A stretch of 64,000 nt of DNA from Marinimicrobium hydrolyticum (GCF_030848505.1 NZ_JAVDDU010000007.1:113549-177548), one strand, 5' to 3'. Positions 47,552 through 58,357 are shown, counted from the stretch's first letter. Numbers and translations: made by a program. Notes: generated by a model from the letters alone, not told the origin.

Positions 47552-49855
47552 ATGCTATTCGCCGTGTTTTCGGGTTTTGTCCTGGCTGCCTTGACTCCCT
47601 GGTTAATAGGGTTGGTTAAGGACCGTATTGGATGGCTGCTGGCGCTCCTACCACTCGGGCTTACTTTCTACTTCGTCAGTCACATCCCCGCCGTCAGCAA
47701 CGGCGAAGTTATCCTGCAATCATGGGACTGGATGCCGGGACTGGACATAAACCTCAGCTTTATGCTGGATGGTTTGTCTTTAATGTTCGCGCTGCTGATC
47801 AGTTTTATCGGCACTTTCATTCTAATCTACGCCGGAAGTTATTTACGCGGACACCGCTACCTGGGTCGTTTTTACGTCACCATGTTGTGCTTCATGGCCT
47901 CCATGTTGGGCGTGGTGCTTTCCGACAACCTGATTAGCTTGTTTGTGTTCTGGGAACTTACCAGTATCACCTCCTATTTATTGATCGGGTTTAATCACGA
48001 AGACAAAGACGCGCGCAAGTGTGCACTACAGGGTTTGTTAGTTACTGTCGGTGGCGGTCTTGCTTTGATGGCCGGCTTAATCATGTTGGGCATGGCCGGT
48101 GGCAGTTTTGAGCTTTCCGAGATTCTTAACAGCGACAATGATCTGCTCACCAGCAGTTTCACCGTCGGTATGATTCTGTGTATTCTCGCCGGCACTTTCA
48201 CCAAGTCCGCTCAGTTTCCGTTTCATTTCTGGTTGCCGAATGCTATGGCAGCGCCCACTCCGGTGTCCGCCTATTTGCATTCGGCAACTATGGTTAAAGC
48301 GGGCGTGTATTTGATGGCGCGCTTGAATCCCGGTTTGGGTGAACACCCTCTGTGGACCGCACTGCTGTGTTCCGCCGGTGCCGTTACCATGGTGCTGGGT
48401 GCTTATTTGGCGTACAGCGCTACGGGCGTTAAAAAAGTGCTCGCCTATTCCACCATTATGGCGCTCGGAACACTGACCATGTTAATTGGCATTGGTACTG
48501 ACCATGCCATGATCGCTTTCGCCACCTTCTTGCTGGCGCATTCTCTCTACAAAGGGGCGCTGTTTATGATCGCGGGGATCCTCGATCACGAAACCGGCAC
48601 CAAGGATCTGACGGTAATGGGAGGCTTGCGCAGCGCCATGCCAATAACGGCCGTGGCGGCCACGGTGGCGGGCCTGTCGCTGGCAGGCATGCCGCCGCTG
48701 TTTGGCTTTGTTGCCAAAGAAGCCTTGTTTGAAGCGGTTCTCGGCGCGCCCTGGCAGGGCGCAGTGCTGATTGTCGCAGCCGTGGCTTCTGCAATATTGG
48801 TCATTGCTGTGGCCGGTGCAATCGCCGTGAAGCCCTTTTGGGGCGCACTGGGCAATACACCTAAAAAGCCTCATGAAGCGCCGATTGGTATGTTGTTGGG
48901 GCCGATTGTTTTGGCGTTCACCTCGCTGCTGTTCGGGGTTGTACTTTACGCACCCGATACCTTGTTGGTGGCCGCAGCCGTTACCTCTGTTAAAGGCGCG
49001 CCCGTGGATTTCTATCTGAGCCTTTGGCATGGCGTAAACTGGCCGCTCATTCTGTCCATCGGCAGTGTAGTGGCCGGTGTCACTCTCTATCTGCTGTGGA
49101 ATGCCAATCGCCGTATTCTGATCAAAGTGAACGGTGCGGTAAGCCGCTTTGGGCCCGAAGCCGGCTACTTCAAAATGATGGATGGCTTCGTGGGTATCGC
49201 CAACTGGCATACTCGCGTATTGCAAAACGGTGTCATGGGCAACTATATGATTGTGCTGGTCATGACTACGGTGATACTGACTGGCTACACGTTGCTCAGT
49301 CAGCACGGCTTTTATCTGGCCCTGAACTTGAGTGACATGAATTTTTACGAGGGCGCCATAGCCCTGTTGCTGACCATCGCCGCGATCTATGTCATTCTGA
49401 CCCGTTCGCGCCTCGGGGCGGTTGCTACGCTGGGGGTGCTGGGCTTCTCTGTGGCCCTAATATTTATTTTGTTCAGTGCACCGGATTTAGGCATTACCCA
49501 GGTATTGGTTGAAACTCTGACCGTTATCTTGCTGGTTTTGGTTCTGTTCAAACTTCCGGGCTTTTCCCATTACTCCACTCGCTTCGAGATTTGGCGTGAC
49601 GGCACCGTGGCCGTCTTCTTCGGTGTGCTTATGACACTGCTGGTGCATGCCGCCATCGACGTGCGCTACTTTGAAAGTATTTCATCTTACTTCGTGCAAG
49701 CCAGCTATCCGGACGCTCAGGGGCGCAACATTGTCAACGTCATTCTGGTGGACTTCCGGGCGTTGGATACCCTCGGTGAACTGTTTGTACTGGCGATTGC
49801 AGCGCTTGGCGTTTTCTCCATGCTGAACCTGCGGGCGGAGGTAAAGAAATCGTGA
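47552..49855 (+). CDS. mnhA: Mrp-type Na+/H+ antiporter subunit A
   Basis: A 767-aa membrane protein, the largest subunit of the seven-part cation/proton antiporter and related to complex I NuoL. It has the proton-antiporter core ([76 protein letters not shown]) and the extra C-terminal helices of MrpA (about 600-760). ATG at 47552 has AAGGAG about 12 nt upstream. It overlaps mnhB by GTGA. The system exports Na+ and supports pH and salt tolerance. Confidence 0.95.
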   Translation: MLFAVFSGFVLAALTPWLIGLVKDRIGWLLALLPLGLTFYFVSHIPAVSNGEVILQSWDWMPGLDINLSFMLDGLSLMFALLISFIGTFILIYAGSYLRGHRYLGRFYVTMLCFMASMLGVVLSDNLISLFVFWELTSITSYLLIGFNHEDKDARKCALQGLLVTVGGGLALMAGLIMLGMAGGSFELSEILNSDNDLLTSSFTVGMILCILAGTFTKSAQFPFHFWLPNAMAAPTPVSAYLHSATMVKAGVYLMARLNPGLGEHPLWTALLCSAGAVTMVLGAYLAYSATGVKKVLAYSTIMALGTLTMLIGIGTDHAMIAFATFLLAHSLYKGALFMIAGILDHETGTKDLTVMGGLRSAMPITAVAATVAGLSLAGMPPLFGFVAKEALFEAVLGAPWQGAVLIVAAVASAILVIAVAGAIAVKPFWGALGNTPKKPHEAPIGMLLGPIVLAFTSLLFGVVLYAPDTLLVAAAVTSVKGAPVDFYLSLWHGVNWPLILSIGSVVAGVTLYLLWNANRRILIKVNGAVSRFGPEAGYFKMMDGFVGIANWHTRVLQNGVMGNYMIVLVMTTVILTGYTLLSQHGFYLALNLSDMNFYEGAIALLLTIAAIYVILTRSRLGAVATLGVLGFSVALIFILFSAPDLGITQVLVETLTVILLVLVLFKLPGFSHYSTRFEIWRDGTVAVFFGVLMTLLVHAAIDVRYFESISSYFVQASYPDAQGRNIVNVILVDFRALDTLGELFVLAIAALGVFSMLNLRAEVKKS

Positions 49856-50301
49856 TTGACAAGAAAAGTGGCGTCGTGAAAGCCAATACAGTGATCTTGC
49901 ATACGGCGGCGTTGTTTTTATTGCCGCTGCAAATACTGTTTTCGGTATTTCTGTTGCTGCGTGGACACGATGAACCCGGCGGTGGTTTTATCGCTGGCCT
50001 AGTGGCTTCGGGTGCTGTGGTGCTGTATTTGTTCGCCCATGGTGTTGAGTCCACACGCCGGATCATGCGTTTTGATCCCCGGGATATCTTGGGGCTCGGG
50101 TTGTTGTTCGGTGTGATTTCGGGGCTGATTGCGCCGTTTATGGGCGAACCCTTCTTTACAGCTCAGTGGTGGACCTTGTATCTGGGCGCAGAAACAGAAA
50201 TCAAATTATCGACCGTACTGTTGTTTGACATAGGTGTGTATTTTGCCGTGCTGGGTACCATTCTGACGGTTGTGGTATCCCTGACCGAGGCGGAGGAATA
50301 A
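49852..50301 (+). CDS. mnhB: Mrp-type Na+/H+ antiporter subunit B
   Basis: A 149-aa four-helix membrane subunit ([26 protein letters not shown] is the MnhB signature). It starts at GTG overlapping the mnhA stop and precedes mnhC by 3 bp. It is encoded separately, not fused to subunit A as in some alphaproteobacterial Pha systems. Confidence 0.94.
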   Translation: MIDKKSGVVKANTVILHTAALFLLPLQILFSVFLLLRGHDEPGGGFIAGLVASGAVVLYLFAHGVESTRRIMRFDPRDILGLGLLFGVISGLIAPFMGEPFFTAQWWTLYLGAETEIKLSTVLLFDIGVYFAVLGTILTVVVSLTEAEE

Positions 50302-50304
50302 GTT

Positions 50305-50652
50305 GTGGAAACACTAATGGCCTACGTAATCGGCGTCCTGTTTGCATCCGCGGTGTACATGATGTTGCGCCGCTCTATCGTCAAGCTGGTGATTGGTTTG
50401 ATGATCTTAAGTAATGCCGCCAACTTGCTGATTTTCACCGTCTCCGGCATGACTCGCGGCTCGCCGCCGTTAATCCCGGAAGGCTTGACCGAGCCGGCCG
50501 GTGTAGTTGCCGACCCTTTGCCTCAGGCGCTGGTTTTGACCGCTATTGTGATCGCCTTTGGCGTTTTGGCTTTTGCGGTAGTACTGATCCACCGTGCCTA
50601 CGAAGTGGTGGGCACCGATGATCTGGATAAGATGAAGGATACTGATACTTGA
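50305..50652 (+). CDS. mnhC: Mrp-type Na+/H+ antiporter subunit C
   Basis: A 115-aa NuoK-like subunit with three helices. [28 protein letters not shown] and [25 protein letters not shown] are characteristic. Starts at GTG; the stop overlaps the TTG start of mnhD. Confidence 0.94.
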   Translation: METLMAYVIGVLFASAVYMMLRRSIVKLVIGLMILSNAANLLIFTVSGMTRGSPPLIPEGLTEPAGVVADPLPQALVLTAIVIAFGVLAFAVVLIHRAYEVVGTDDLDKMKDTDT

Positions 50653-52157
50653 GTCATTTGGTTCTCATTCCGATACTGATTCCGCTGCTGGCGGGCGCGC
50701 TATCTCTGGTCAGTTGGCGCTCCCTGTTGTTGCAGCGCTGGATTGCCGTCGTCGCCACCGGATTGCTGTTGCTGGTAAGCATTGGGTTGCTGCAGCTAAC
50801 CCGTGAGGAAGGCTTTGTGGTCATGCATGTGGGTGGCTGGGCGGCACCCTTTGGTATCACCATAGTGGCTGATTTGCTCAGCGCCATAATGATCGTAATG
50901 ACCGGGGTCATCGGCTTTACCATTGCCATTTATTCCATGGCCATGACACCGGAGCGGCATGAACGTTTTGGATACTACCCGTTGATGCATCTGCTGCTGG
51001 CGGGTGTTTCGGGCGCGTTTTTGACCGGGGATATTTTTAACCTCTATGTCTGGTTTGAGGTCATGCTGTTGGCGTCCTTCGCGCTGCTCACGTTGGGTGG
51101 TGAGCGGGCGCAAATGGAAGGTGCCATTAAGTATGTGACCCTCAATCTGTTTTCGTCGGCGATTTTCCTTTCGGCCATCGGTTTGGTATACGGCACCGTA
51201 GGCACCCTGAATATGGCTGACCTGGCCTACAAGCTAGGGCAGGTGGAACACAGCGGCATGGTGAACGTTTTGGCGCTGATGTTTATGGTGGCGTTCGGCA
51301 TTAAGGCGGCGGCGTTTCCGCTGTTTTTCTGGTTGCCTGCCTCTTACCACACACCCCTGGTGGGTATCTCGGCGTTGTTTGCGGGGCTGTTGACCAAGGT
51401 GGGGGTCTACGCGCTGTATCGCTTTTTCACTTTGATCTTTAACGGTGATGTGGACTACACCCACAACATTTTGTTGTGGGGTGCGGGCCTGACCATGGTG
51501 AGTGGTGTGCTCGGGGCAGCCGCGCAGTTTGAGTTCCGTCGTCTTTTGTCTTTCCACATTGTCAGTCAGATTGGTTACATGATTCTGGGCTTAGCCCTGT
51601 TTACTCCCCTGGCTATCATTGGTGGAATCTTTGTTATCGTGCACAACATTGTTGTGAAGACCAATTTGTTTTTGGTGAGTGGTCTCGTTTATCGGTTGCT
51701 GGGTAGCTACGATTTGAAAAAACTGGGTGGGGTCTATCGTCACCGTCCCGGTATCGCGCTTTTGTTCTTGGTATCGGCACTGTCTTTGGCGGGGCTGCCG
51801 CCCTTGTCCGGGTTTGTTGCCAAGTTTTTGCTGATCCGAGCCGGTCTTGAAGTGGGCGCCTGGACGGTTACTGGCGTGGCGTTGCTGGTCAGCGTGATTA
51901 CACTTTATTCGATGTTGAAGATTTGGGCTGAGGTTTTCTGGAAGCCTGTGCCAGAGGGCGTGAACACGGAACGACTGACCGGAGAGAAGCCCGATTCACA
52001 ATTGTGGCTATTGCTGTTGCCCATTGCCGGTTTGGCGGCCTGCGCTGTGCTTATCGGTGTGAACGGACAACCTATCTACGAGGTACTGGAAGCCGCCGCA
52101 GAGCAGTTACTGAATCCGGCGCTTTATATTGAAGCCGTGTTGGGAGACCAGCCATGA
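50649..52157 (+). CDS. mnhD: Mrp-type Na+/H+ antiporter subunit D
   Basis: A 502-aa NuoM/NuoN-like antiporter subunit with about 14 helices ([86 protein letters not shown]). A TTG start at 50649 overlaps the mnhC stop; it is accepted because it keeps the conserved N-terminal helix and the coupled spacing. Confidence 0.94.
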   Translation: MSHLVLIPILIPLLAGALSLVSWRSLLLQRWIAVVATGLLLLVSIGLLQLTREEGFVVMHVGGWAAPFGITIVADLLSAIMIVMTGVIGFTIAIYSMAMTPERHERFGYYPLMHLLLAGVSGAFLTGDIFNLYVWFEVMLLASFALLTLGGERAQMEGAIKYVTLNLFSSAIFLSAIGLVYGTVGTLNMADLAYKLGQVEHSGMVNVLALMFMVAFGIKAAAFPLFFWLPASYHTPLVGISALFAGLLTKVGVYALYRFFTLIFNGDVDYTHNILLWGAGLTMVSGVLGAAAQFEFRRLLSFHIVSQIGYMILGLALFTPLAIIGGIFVIVHNIVVKTNLFLVSGLVYRLLGSYDLKKLGGVYRHRPGIALLFLVSALSLAGLPPLSGFVAKFLLIRAGLEVGAWTVTGVALLVSVITLYSMLKIWAEVFWKPVPEGVNTERLTGEKPDSQLWLLLLPIAGLAACAVLIGVNGQPIYEVLEAAAEQLLNPALYIEAVLGDQP

Positions 52158-52627
52158 TCGGATTTTTCTGGAATGTTCTTCTGGCGCTGGCCTGGGCAGC
52201 GTTATCAGGCAACTTCTCCGGTTTAAACTTTCTGTTCGGCTTTGTGCTGGGCTACGGCGCTCTGGCGCTGTTGCAGCGGGAGTTGCCCATACTGCACGGT
52301 TATAGTCAGCGAGTGCCGCGCTTCTTCATGTTTATGGGGTTCTTCGCCAAAGAGTTGCTCAGGGCCAACTTGAAGGTGGCCTTTGACGTGCTTACGCCGC
52401 CTTGGCATATGCAGCCGGGCGTGATCGCACTGCCGATCAAGGCGGAGACGGATCTGGAAATTACCATGCTGGCCAATTTTATCTCGCTTACGCCCGGGAC
52501 TTTAAGTTTGGATGTGTCTACAGACCGGCGGGTGCTGTTTATTCATGCCATGTTCTTGAACGACGAAGAAGAGCTTTTGACGGAACTGCGGGAAATTGAA
52601 CGCCGCATCCTGGAAATAATGCGCTAG
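52154..52627 (+). CDS. mnhE: Mrp-type Na+/H+ antiporter subunit E
   Basis: A 157-aa subunit. Membrane helices at the N-terminus are followed by the cytoplasmic domain with TMLANFISLTPGTLSLDVSTDRRVLFIHAMF, the MnhE signature. ATG overlaps the mnhD stop. Confidence 0.93.
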   Translation: MIGFFWNVLLALAWAALSGNFSGLNFLFGFVLGYGALALLQRELPILHGYSQRVPRFFMFMGFFAKELLRANLKVAFDVLTPPWHMQPGVIALPIKAETDLEITMLANFISLTPGTLSLDVSTDRRVLFIHAMFLNDEEELLTELREIERRILEIMR

Positions 52628-52638
52628 GAGAACGATTT

Positions 52639-52914
52639 GTGATTAATCCATTGGTCATCAATATCACCTATCTGATGTTGACGTCCGCCCTATTGTTGTC
52701 GTTTGTGCGCCTGGCCAAGGGGCCCTCTTTGCCGGACAGGGTGGTAGCGCTGGAATTGGTGGCGACCATTGTGGCGGGTATTGTGGGCACCCACGCTATT
52801 GATACCGGGGTGGCCAGTTTTCTTGATATTGCGATTGTATTGGCTCTAACGGCGTTTTTGGCGGCCATTGGTTTTGCCCGCTTCTTGGAGCGGGGAGGTC
52901 CGCGCGATGATTGA
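52639..52914 (+). CDS. mnhF: Mrp-type Na+/H+ antiporter subunit F
   Basis: A 91-aa subunit with three helices (FVRLAKGPSLPDRVVALELVATIVAGIVG is typical). GTG start with AGGAG 8 nt upstream. Its end overlaps the mnhG start by 8 nt. Confidence 0.93.
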   Translation: MINPLVINITYLMLTSALLLSFVRLAKGPSLPDRVVALELVATIVAGIVGTHAIDTGVASFLDIAIVLALTAFLAAIGFARFLERGGPRDD

Positions 52915-53356
52915 GTGGATACTGTCGACGTTTATGATTGTCGGGGCAGCACTCATGCTCCTGGCGGCCATAGGGATCATCCGCCTCCCGGATCTGCCGA
53001 CCCGTATGCATGCCTCCACTAAATCAGGCGCTCTCGGTACCAGCTTGATAATGATTGCCGTGGCCCTGGCCTTTATGGATACGGCCGTCTCGGCGCGAGC
53101 TTTCGCCATTATCAGTTTTATCATTCTCACCGCTCCAGTGGCCGCGCATGTGATTGGCCGGGCCGGCTATTTTGTGGGCGTACCACTGTGGGAGGGAACG
53201 GTTAAAGATGCTCTAAAGGAAAGCTACGATCCCGAAACTCACCAATTACACAGTGGCCTGGAAGGAAAAGAGCCGCGGAAGTCGGTCACGTATGGCGTGG
53301 CTGAAAGCCCCGCTACAAAGGATCTGGAAGAGCCCGAGCCTAAGAAGCCTGAGTAG
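52907..53356 (+). CDS. mnhG: Mrp-type Na+/H+ antiporter subunit G
   Basis: A 149-aa last subunit with three helices (AAIGIIRLPDLPTRMHASTKSGALGTSLI). The C-terminal 45 residues are a charged hydrophilic extension (ESYDPETHQLHSGLEGKEPRKS ... EEPEPKKPE) longer than in most relatives. ATG at 52907 overlaps mnhF. It converges with coaE across 10 bp without a terminator. Confidence 0.92.
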   Translation: MIEWILSTFMIVGAALMLLAAIGIIRLPDLPTRMHASTKSGALGTSLIMIAVALAFMDTAVSARAFAIISFIILTAPVAAHVIGRAGYFVGVPLWEGTVKDALKESYDPETHQLHSGLEGKEPRKSVTYGVAESPATKDLEEPEPKKPE

Positions 53357-53366
53357 CGAACCGTTG

Positions 53367-53990
53367 TTAGCCTGATTGCCCTGCTAGAGAGCGGTAGACT
53401 TGGTCCAGTTGCTGGATTTGAGGCTGCAAGTCGTCCAGGCCTTGATGGTTGCGAATCACATCTTGCGCTCGCGCCAGACGCTCCTGACGCGGCATCTGGC
53501 GTGCCATAATGGCTTCAATCTGAAGCTCTTCCACTCCATCCCTGCGCGTGACTCGTGCAACCTGTTCCGCCTCCGGAGCATCCACCACCAGCACCCGATC
53601 CACCAGTTGGTCTTGACCGGTTTCCAGTAGCAGCGGTGACACCAGAACGGCATAAGGGCTTTCCGCCTGCGCCAAATGTTGTTGTATTCGAGTATTGATC
53701 AATGGATGCAGGAGCTTTTCCAACCACTCCCGGGCGGGTGGGTCGGCAAATACGATGTCACGTAGCTTGCGCCGGTCCAGAGCGCCGGAGGGAGTTAATA
53801 CCAGAGGCCCAAAGTGAGCGCTTATATCCGCCAGGGCTGGTTCGCCAAGTTCGACCACTTCACGGGCCACATCGTCTGCGTCCACCACCGTGATTCCCAA
53901 AGCGCGAAAACGACGCCCCACTTCTGATTTACCACTGCCGATTCCGCCAGTCAGTCCCACGAGCAATTTTGGCCGGCCTGCCAATGACAT
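53367..53990 (-). CDS. coaE: Dephospho-CoA kinase
   Basis: Last step of coenzyme A synthesis; 207 aa. P-loop GLTGGIGSGKSEV, then DADDVAREV, RRKLRDIVFADPPAREWLEKLLHPLI and VLVSPLLLETG, all CoaE signatures. It is the last gene of the pilB-pilC-pilD-coaE order found across gammaproteobacteria. Confidence 0.96.
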   Translation of the reverse strand: MSLAGRPKLLVGLTGGIGSGKSEVGRRFRALGITVVDADDVAREVVELGEPALADISAHFGPLVLTPSGALDRRKLRDIVFADPPAREWLEKLLHPLINTRIQQHLAQAESPYAVLVSPLLLETGQDQLVDRVLVVDAPEAEQVARVTRRDGVEELQIEAIMARQMPRQERLARAQDVIRNHQGLDDLQPQIQQLDQVYRSLAGQSG

Positions 53991-54014
53991 GGTGTTTTCC
54001 TTGAAAGCGAGCTT

Positions 54015-54896
54015 CTAGGGTGTAGGGGCCGCAAACTGCAAATACTGAGTAATCAGCATATCGCCCCACAGCAGGGAGAGCCAGCCGGCGATCGCCAAGT
54101 AAGGGCCGAAGGGAATGGGAATGTTCCGGTCGCGGCCGCGAATCAGGATCATGCCAATGCCAATGGCGGCGCCGACAAAGGAGGACATCAGCACAATCAA
54201 CGGCAGCATCTGCCAGCCCATCCAGGCGCCCAGAGCGGCGAGCAGTTTAAAGTCCCCAAAACCCATACCTTCCTTGCCGGTGAGCAGCTTAAACAGCCAA
54301 TAAATGCTCCACAGGGACAGGTAGCCCGCCACAGCGCCCCAGAGCGCGTCAGTGAGTGATGTGAAAACGCCAAAAGAATTGACGATCAAACCCAGCCATA
54401 GCAGGGGCAGGGTAATGTTGTCCGGCAACAGTTGGGTGTCGATATCGATCATGGTTAGGGCAATCAGAGCCCAGGTAAACACCAGCACCGAAAGCCCCGT
54501 GAGGTTGGCCCCGAAGTGGTAAATCACAAAAAAGGACAATACGCCCGTGACCAGCTCAATAATGGGATAGCGCGCAGAAATGGAAGCGCCACAGGCGGAG
54601 CACCGGCCTTTGAGGAACAGATAGCTGACGATCGGGATATTTTCCCAGGGCTTGATGCCGTGACCGCAGTGGGGGCAGGTGGAGTTGGGGACTACCAGGT
54701 TAAAGGGCTTGTCACTGCCCGTTTTGGGTTCCTGCTCAAGCAGCTCGCAACACTGCTCGTGCCACTCTCGTTCGAGCATCTTGGGTACGCGGTAAATGAC
54801 CACGTTCAGGAAGCTGCCCACCAGCAGACCCAGAATGGCAGCGCCGATTAGGGCGCTGGCGGGGTAGAGGACAAAAACTTCTGGAATCGACAACAT
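54015..54896 (-). CDS. pilD: Type IV prepilin peptidase / N-methyltransferase
   Basis: A 293-aa inner-membrane aspartic protease that cleaves after the Gly of type IV prepilins and methylates the new N-terminus. It has the tetracysteine zinc-type motif (CPHCG ... CSACG), catalytic Asp in DIDTQLLPD and GFGDFKLLAALGAW (GxGD), and eight or so helices. It processes PilA encoded at 58397 and probably type II secretion pseudopilins. Its stop-start junction with pilC is immediate. Confidence 0.96.
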   Translation of the reverse strand: MLSIPEVFVLYPASALIGAAILGLLVGSFLNVVIYRVPKMLEREWHEQCCELLEQEPKTGSDKPFNLVVPNSTCPHCGHGIKPWENIPIVSYLFLKGRCSACGASISARYPIIELVTGVLSFFVIYHFGANLTGLSVLVFTWALIALTMIDIDTQLLPDNITLPLLWLGLIVNSFGVFTSLTDALWGAVAGYLSLWSIYWLFKLLTGKEGMGFGDFKLLAALGAWMGWQMLPLIVLMSSFVGAAIGIGMILIRGRDRNIPIPFGPYLAIAGWLSLLWGDMLITQYLQFAAPTP

Positions 54897-56159
54897 CTAC
54901 ACCACGGCGCCAAGCTGGAAGATGGGCAGGTACATAGCAATCAACAAGCCGCCTACCAAAACCCCCAAAACAGACATAATGATCGGTTCCAGCAACGAGG
55001 TCAGGCTGTCTACCTGATTGTCCACGGCCTCCTCATAGTAAACAGCGACTTTCTCCAGCATAGCATCCAGTGCGCCCGATTCTTCACCGATGGCGGACAT
55101 TTGGACTAGAAGGATAGGGAAAAGCCCCTTGGAGCGTAGGGCGGCGTTAAGCTGAATACCTGTGGAAACATCATCCCGTACTTTCAGAATGGCATCACGA
55201 TAAATAAGGTTCCCAGCCGCACCGGCCACGGAGGTCAGGGCGTCAATTAGCGGTACCCCTGCCGCAAACGTGGTGGACAAGGTGCGCCCGAAGCGAGCCA
55301 TGATAGAAAGATAAATAATATTGCCGATGACGGGCATCTTCAGCATGTATTTGTCCACCGCGTAAGCAAAGGCAGTTGAGCGCTTTTTTAGCTCTTTAAA
55401 CCCGAATACGAAACCGACCATACCGATCACGGCGACAAACCAGCGATCCTGGGCCAAATCAGACAGTCCCACGACGAACAACGTGAAGGCGGGCAAGTCG
55501 GCACCGAAGCCGGCAAACGTCTCGGCAAACTGGGGCACTACCTTCACCAGTAGGATCCCGGTGACCACTATAGCCACGAGAACTACCGCAATGGGGTAGG
55601 TCATGGCCTTTTTGATCTTTGCTTTGAGCGCTTCGGTCTTTTCTTTATAGGTGGCGATCCGATCCAGCATGACTTCCAGGGCGCCGGATTGCTCGCCTGC
55701 TTCCACTAGGTTACAGAACAGATCGTCGAAATATTTTGGGTGTTTGCGCAGCGAAGGTGCGAAACCGCCGCCGGCGGCTACATCTTCTCGGATGGTCAGA
55801 AGCAAAGTACGGAAGCGTGGATTTTCAAGCCCGTCGGCGACGATGTCAAAGGCCTGCACCAGAGGTACGCCAGCCTTCATCATAGTGGCCATCTGCCGCG
55901 AGAACACAGCAATATCGGAGGGTTTTATGGCCTTGCCACCGCCGCCGAAGAGAGGCTTGGGTTTTTTGCGTACGCTGTTTGCGCGAATCCCCTGTTTTAG
56001 CAATTGCGCTTTAACCAGAGCCGGGCTGGTGCCGTCCACCTCGCCTTCGATTTTATTGCCCTTTTTATCCAAACCTTTGTAAACGAAGACCGAGGACGTT
56101 GGACCTTTGGGTTTGGTTTTTTTAGCGGGCGCTTGTTTTGTTGCTGTTGCAGTGGCCAT
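54897..56159 (-). CDS. pilC: Type IV pilus inner-membrane platform protein PilC
   Basis: A 420-aa platform protein with two GspF domains (about 85-205 and 285-410; SRQMATMMKAGVPLVQAFDIV; GRTLSTTFAAGVPLIDALTSVAGAAGN) and three membrane helices. The N-terminal 30 residues are basic and Ala/Lys rich (ATATATKQAPAKKTKPKG). It lies 5 bp after pilB. Confidence 0.96.
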   Translation of the reverse strand: MATATATKQAPAKKTKPKGPTSSVFVYKGLDKKGNKIEGEVDGTSPALVKAQLLKQGIRANSVRKKPKPLFGGGGKAIKPSDIAVFSRQMATMMKAGVPLVQAFDIVADGLENPRFRTLLLTIREDVAAGGGFAPSLRKHPKYFDDLFCNLVEAGEQSGALEVMLDRIATYKEKTEALKAKIKKAMTYPIAVVLVAIVVTGILLVKVVPQFAETFAGFGADLPAFTLFVVGLSDLAQDRWFVAVIGMVGFVFGFKELKKRSTAFAYAVDKYMLKMPVIGNIIYLSIMARFGRTLSTTFAAGVPLIDALTSVAGAAGNLIYRDAILKVRDDVSTGIQLNAALRSKGLFPILLVQMSAIGEESGALDAMLEKVAVYYEEAVDNQVDSLTSLLEPIIMSVLGVLVGGLLIAMYLPIFQLGAVV

Positions 56160-56164
56160 AGGGA

Positions 56165-57895
56165 TTAATCCTTGGTGACACGGTTGGCTTCTTCAAGGCT
56201 GGTAAGCCCTTGGGCCGCTTTACGTAAGGCGGAAATGCGCAGGTTGTTAAAACCTGCCTCCTGGGCGGCTTTGGCAATCTGCAGAGAGTTGCCACCTTCC
56301 ATTATAAGGTTAGCAATGGCGGGGGTGTTGCGAACCACTTCATAAACGCCCACTCGGCCCTTATAACCTTTATTGCACTGACTGCAGCCAACTGGATGAA
56401 ACAGTTTTATGTCTTTGCGATCAATGCCTATGTTATCGAACCCTTCCTCAGTGAGGATATCATCCGGTATGTCCGTGGCGGGCTTCTTACAGTTGCTGCA
56501 CAACCGACGCGCCAGCCGCTGAGCAATAATCAAGCTGACACTGGTAGCGACGTTAAACGCGGGTACACCCATGTTCAGCAAACGGGTCAGCGTTTCCGGG
56601 GCGCTGTTGGTGTGCAGAGTGGAGAGCACCAAGTGCCCTGTCTGGGCGGCCTTAATGGCGATCTCAGCAGTTTCCAGGTCCCGAATCTCCCCGACCATCA
56701 CGATGTCCGGGTCCTGCCGTAGGAAGGAGCGCAGGGACTCGGCGAAGGTTAATCCCACCCGGTTGTTCACTTGTACCTGGTTGATACCTTCCAGGTTAAT
56801 CTCCACCGGGTCTTCGGCGGTGGAGATGTTGCGCTCCTGGGTGTTGAGAATATTCAAGCCCGTATAAAGGGAAACCGTCTTACCGCTACCCGTGGGCCCG
56901 GTAACCAGAATCATGCCCTGCGGCTGATTGAGGGCGTCCATAAAGAGCTTCTTCTGGATGTCCTCATAGCCCAGGGCGTCGATGCCCATTTTGGCGGAAC
57001 CGGGGTCGAGAATCCGCAACACCACCTTTTCCCCGAACAGGGTCGGTAAAGTGTTTACCCGGAAGTCGATAGCCCGGTTTTTGGAAATCTTCATTTTAAT
57101 CCGGCCATCCTGGGGGACACGCCGCTCGGAAATATCCATTTGGGACATAACCTTCAAGCGCGCCGCCATGCGGGTGGCCAGATTAATAGGAGGCTTGGCC
57201 ATCTCCTGCAGAATCCCGTCGGTACGAAAGCGCACCCGAAAGCTTTTCTCGTAAGGCTCGAAGTGAATATCCGATGCGCCGGTTTTGATGGCATCCAGAA
57301 GAATTTTATTGATAAAGCGGACAATGGGCGCCTCGTCCGCTTCCGGGTTGATCTTGTCGTCGGCGGGCCCTTCCTCGTCCACCGCTTGAATGTCCAAGCC
57401 GTCCAGGTCGTCATCGTCCAGCCCGCCCAAGGCGTCACCCAGGCTTTCCTCCTGAGCATTCAGGAAGCGATCGATGGCAGCGGCCAGCTTGTCCGCCTCC
57501 ACCAGAACCGGCTCGGTATTGACCCCGGTGTTGAACTTGATTTCGTCCAGAGCGTGCAAGTTGGTGGGGTCCGCCACGGCCACAAACAGGCGGTTGCCGC
57601 GCTTTAATACTGGTAATGTGTGGTGCTTTTGAATCAGCTTTTGATCCACCAGTTTATTGGGAATGCTCTCCGGCAGAAGACTGTCCAAGTCAAACAGCGG
57701 CGTGCCGAACTCTTCAGAAGCCACCCGGGCAATAGTCTGGGCATCCAGCATCTGCTGGGTGACGAGATGCTGCACAAAGGGCACACGTTCCCGTGCGGCC
57801 TGGGTGATAGCCTGCCGAGCAAGGTCCTGCTCCAGTAAACCATCGTTTACCAAGCGGCGTGCAAGACCACTCAGGGCCGGGGCATTGCTGTTCAT
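56165..57895 (-). CDS. pilB: Type IV pilus extension ATPase PilB
   Basis: A 576-aa hexameric ATPase powering pilus extension. The N-terminal T2SSE_N domain (about 10-150) is joined by an acidic linker (GGLDDDDLDGLDIQAVDEE) to the ATPase core: Walker A GPTGSGKTVSLY, Asp box EDPVEINLEGINQVQVN, Walker B IVMVGEIRDLETAE, His box TGHLVLSTLHTN and a zinc-binding tetracysteine (CSNCKK ... CSQCNKG). First gene of pilBCD-coaE; its upstream region is shared with pilA, transcribed divergently. Confidence 0.97.
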   Translation of the reverse strand: MNSNAPALSGLARRLVNDGLLEQDLARQAITQAARERVPFVQHLVTQQMLDAQTIARVASEEFGTPLFDLDSLLPESIPNKLVDQKLIQKHHTLPVLKRGNRLFVAVADPTNLHALDEIKFNTGVNTEPVLVEADKLAAAIDRFLNAQEESLGDALGGLDDDDLDGLDIQAVDEEGPADDKINPEADEAPIVRFINKILLDAIKTGASDIHFEPYEKSFRVRFRTDGILQEMAKPPINLATRMAARLKVMSQMDISERRVPQDGRIKMKISKNRAIDFRVNTLPTLFGEKVVLRILDPGSAKMGIDALGYEDIQKKLFMDALNQPQGMILVTGPTGSGKTVSLYTGLNILNTQERNISTAEDPVEINLEGINQVQVNNRVGLTFAESLRSFLRQDPDIVMVGEIRDLETAEIAIKAAQTGHLVLSTLHTNSAPETLTRLLNMGVPAFNVATSVSLIIAQRLARRLCSNCKKPATDIPDDILTEEGFDNIGIDRKDIKLFHPVGCSQCNKGYKGRVGVYEVVRNTPAIANLIMEGGNSLQIAKAAQEAGFNNLRISALRKAAQGLTSLEEANRVTKD

Positions 57896-58219
57896 AGAGA
57901 TCTAATTCCCAGATCGTTATTTTTAAGAGGAATCCGGTGGGTGCCGCTTTCGCAAGACGCAACCTTAACTTTATACGATAAGTCCATGTAATATCTACTA
58001 TTCGGCTTTGGGCGTCACTAACTCTTTGGCCCGAAGGGCTCAATTGGCGGTGATTTACAGCAGGCCACGCGCACATTTTGAGTGTTTGACGAAAAGTATA
58101 GAAGGTTTGTGGTGGTTTGCTGAGCGGTTAAGCATTAATGGAGGCCATTTGCCGTGTTGACTACTAACTATTACTAGTTTGGGTTTAGGGAGCTCGCTTA
58201 GGCCGTAGCACCCCAGAAC
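57896..58219. other. Divergent pilB/pilA control region, pilB-proximal part
   Basis: No gene is seen in these 324 bp. The stretch must hold the pilB promoter. The pilA-side elements (palindrome and sigma-54 promoter) are listed separately. Confidence 0.5.
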
Positions 58220-58234
58220 TGACAATAATTGTCA
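58220..58234. promoter_or_regulatory. Palindrome TGACAATAATTGTCA, candidate PilR enhancer site
   Basis: A perfect 7+1+7 palindrome whose two half-sites each contain TGTC, the core reported for PilR binding in Pseudomonas. It lies 107 bp upstream of the -24 element of the pilA sigma-54 promoter, a usual enhancer distance. Binding by PilR is inferred. Confidence 0.5.
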
Positions 58235-58341
58235 CTAAAAGACGCGCCTCGTCTGCTGCCGGCGCATTTATCGACAGAAAGAGGGGGCAGGTTTGGCGCC
58301 AGTTCCCCTCTAGCCAGGAAGTTCCCGGTTAAATTTCAGTT

Positions 58342-58357
58342 TGGCACATGGATTGCT
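58342..58357 (+). promoter_or_regulatory. Sigma-54 (RpoN) promoter of pilA
   Basis: TGGCAC, five bases and TTGCT: a perfect match to the -24/-12 consensus, 39 nt before the pilA ATG. RpoN/PilR control of pilA is known in Pseudomonas and relatives. Confidence 0.93.

Noticed and set aside
47298..47594. 98-codon plus-strand frame before and into mnhA
   Set aside because: Overlaps the start of mnhA in another frame, has no ribosome site, and its translation is rich in Cys, Ser and Arg without pattern.
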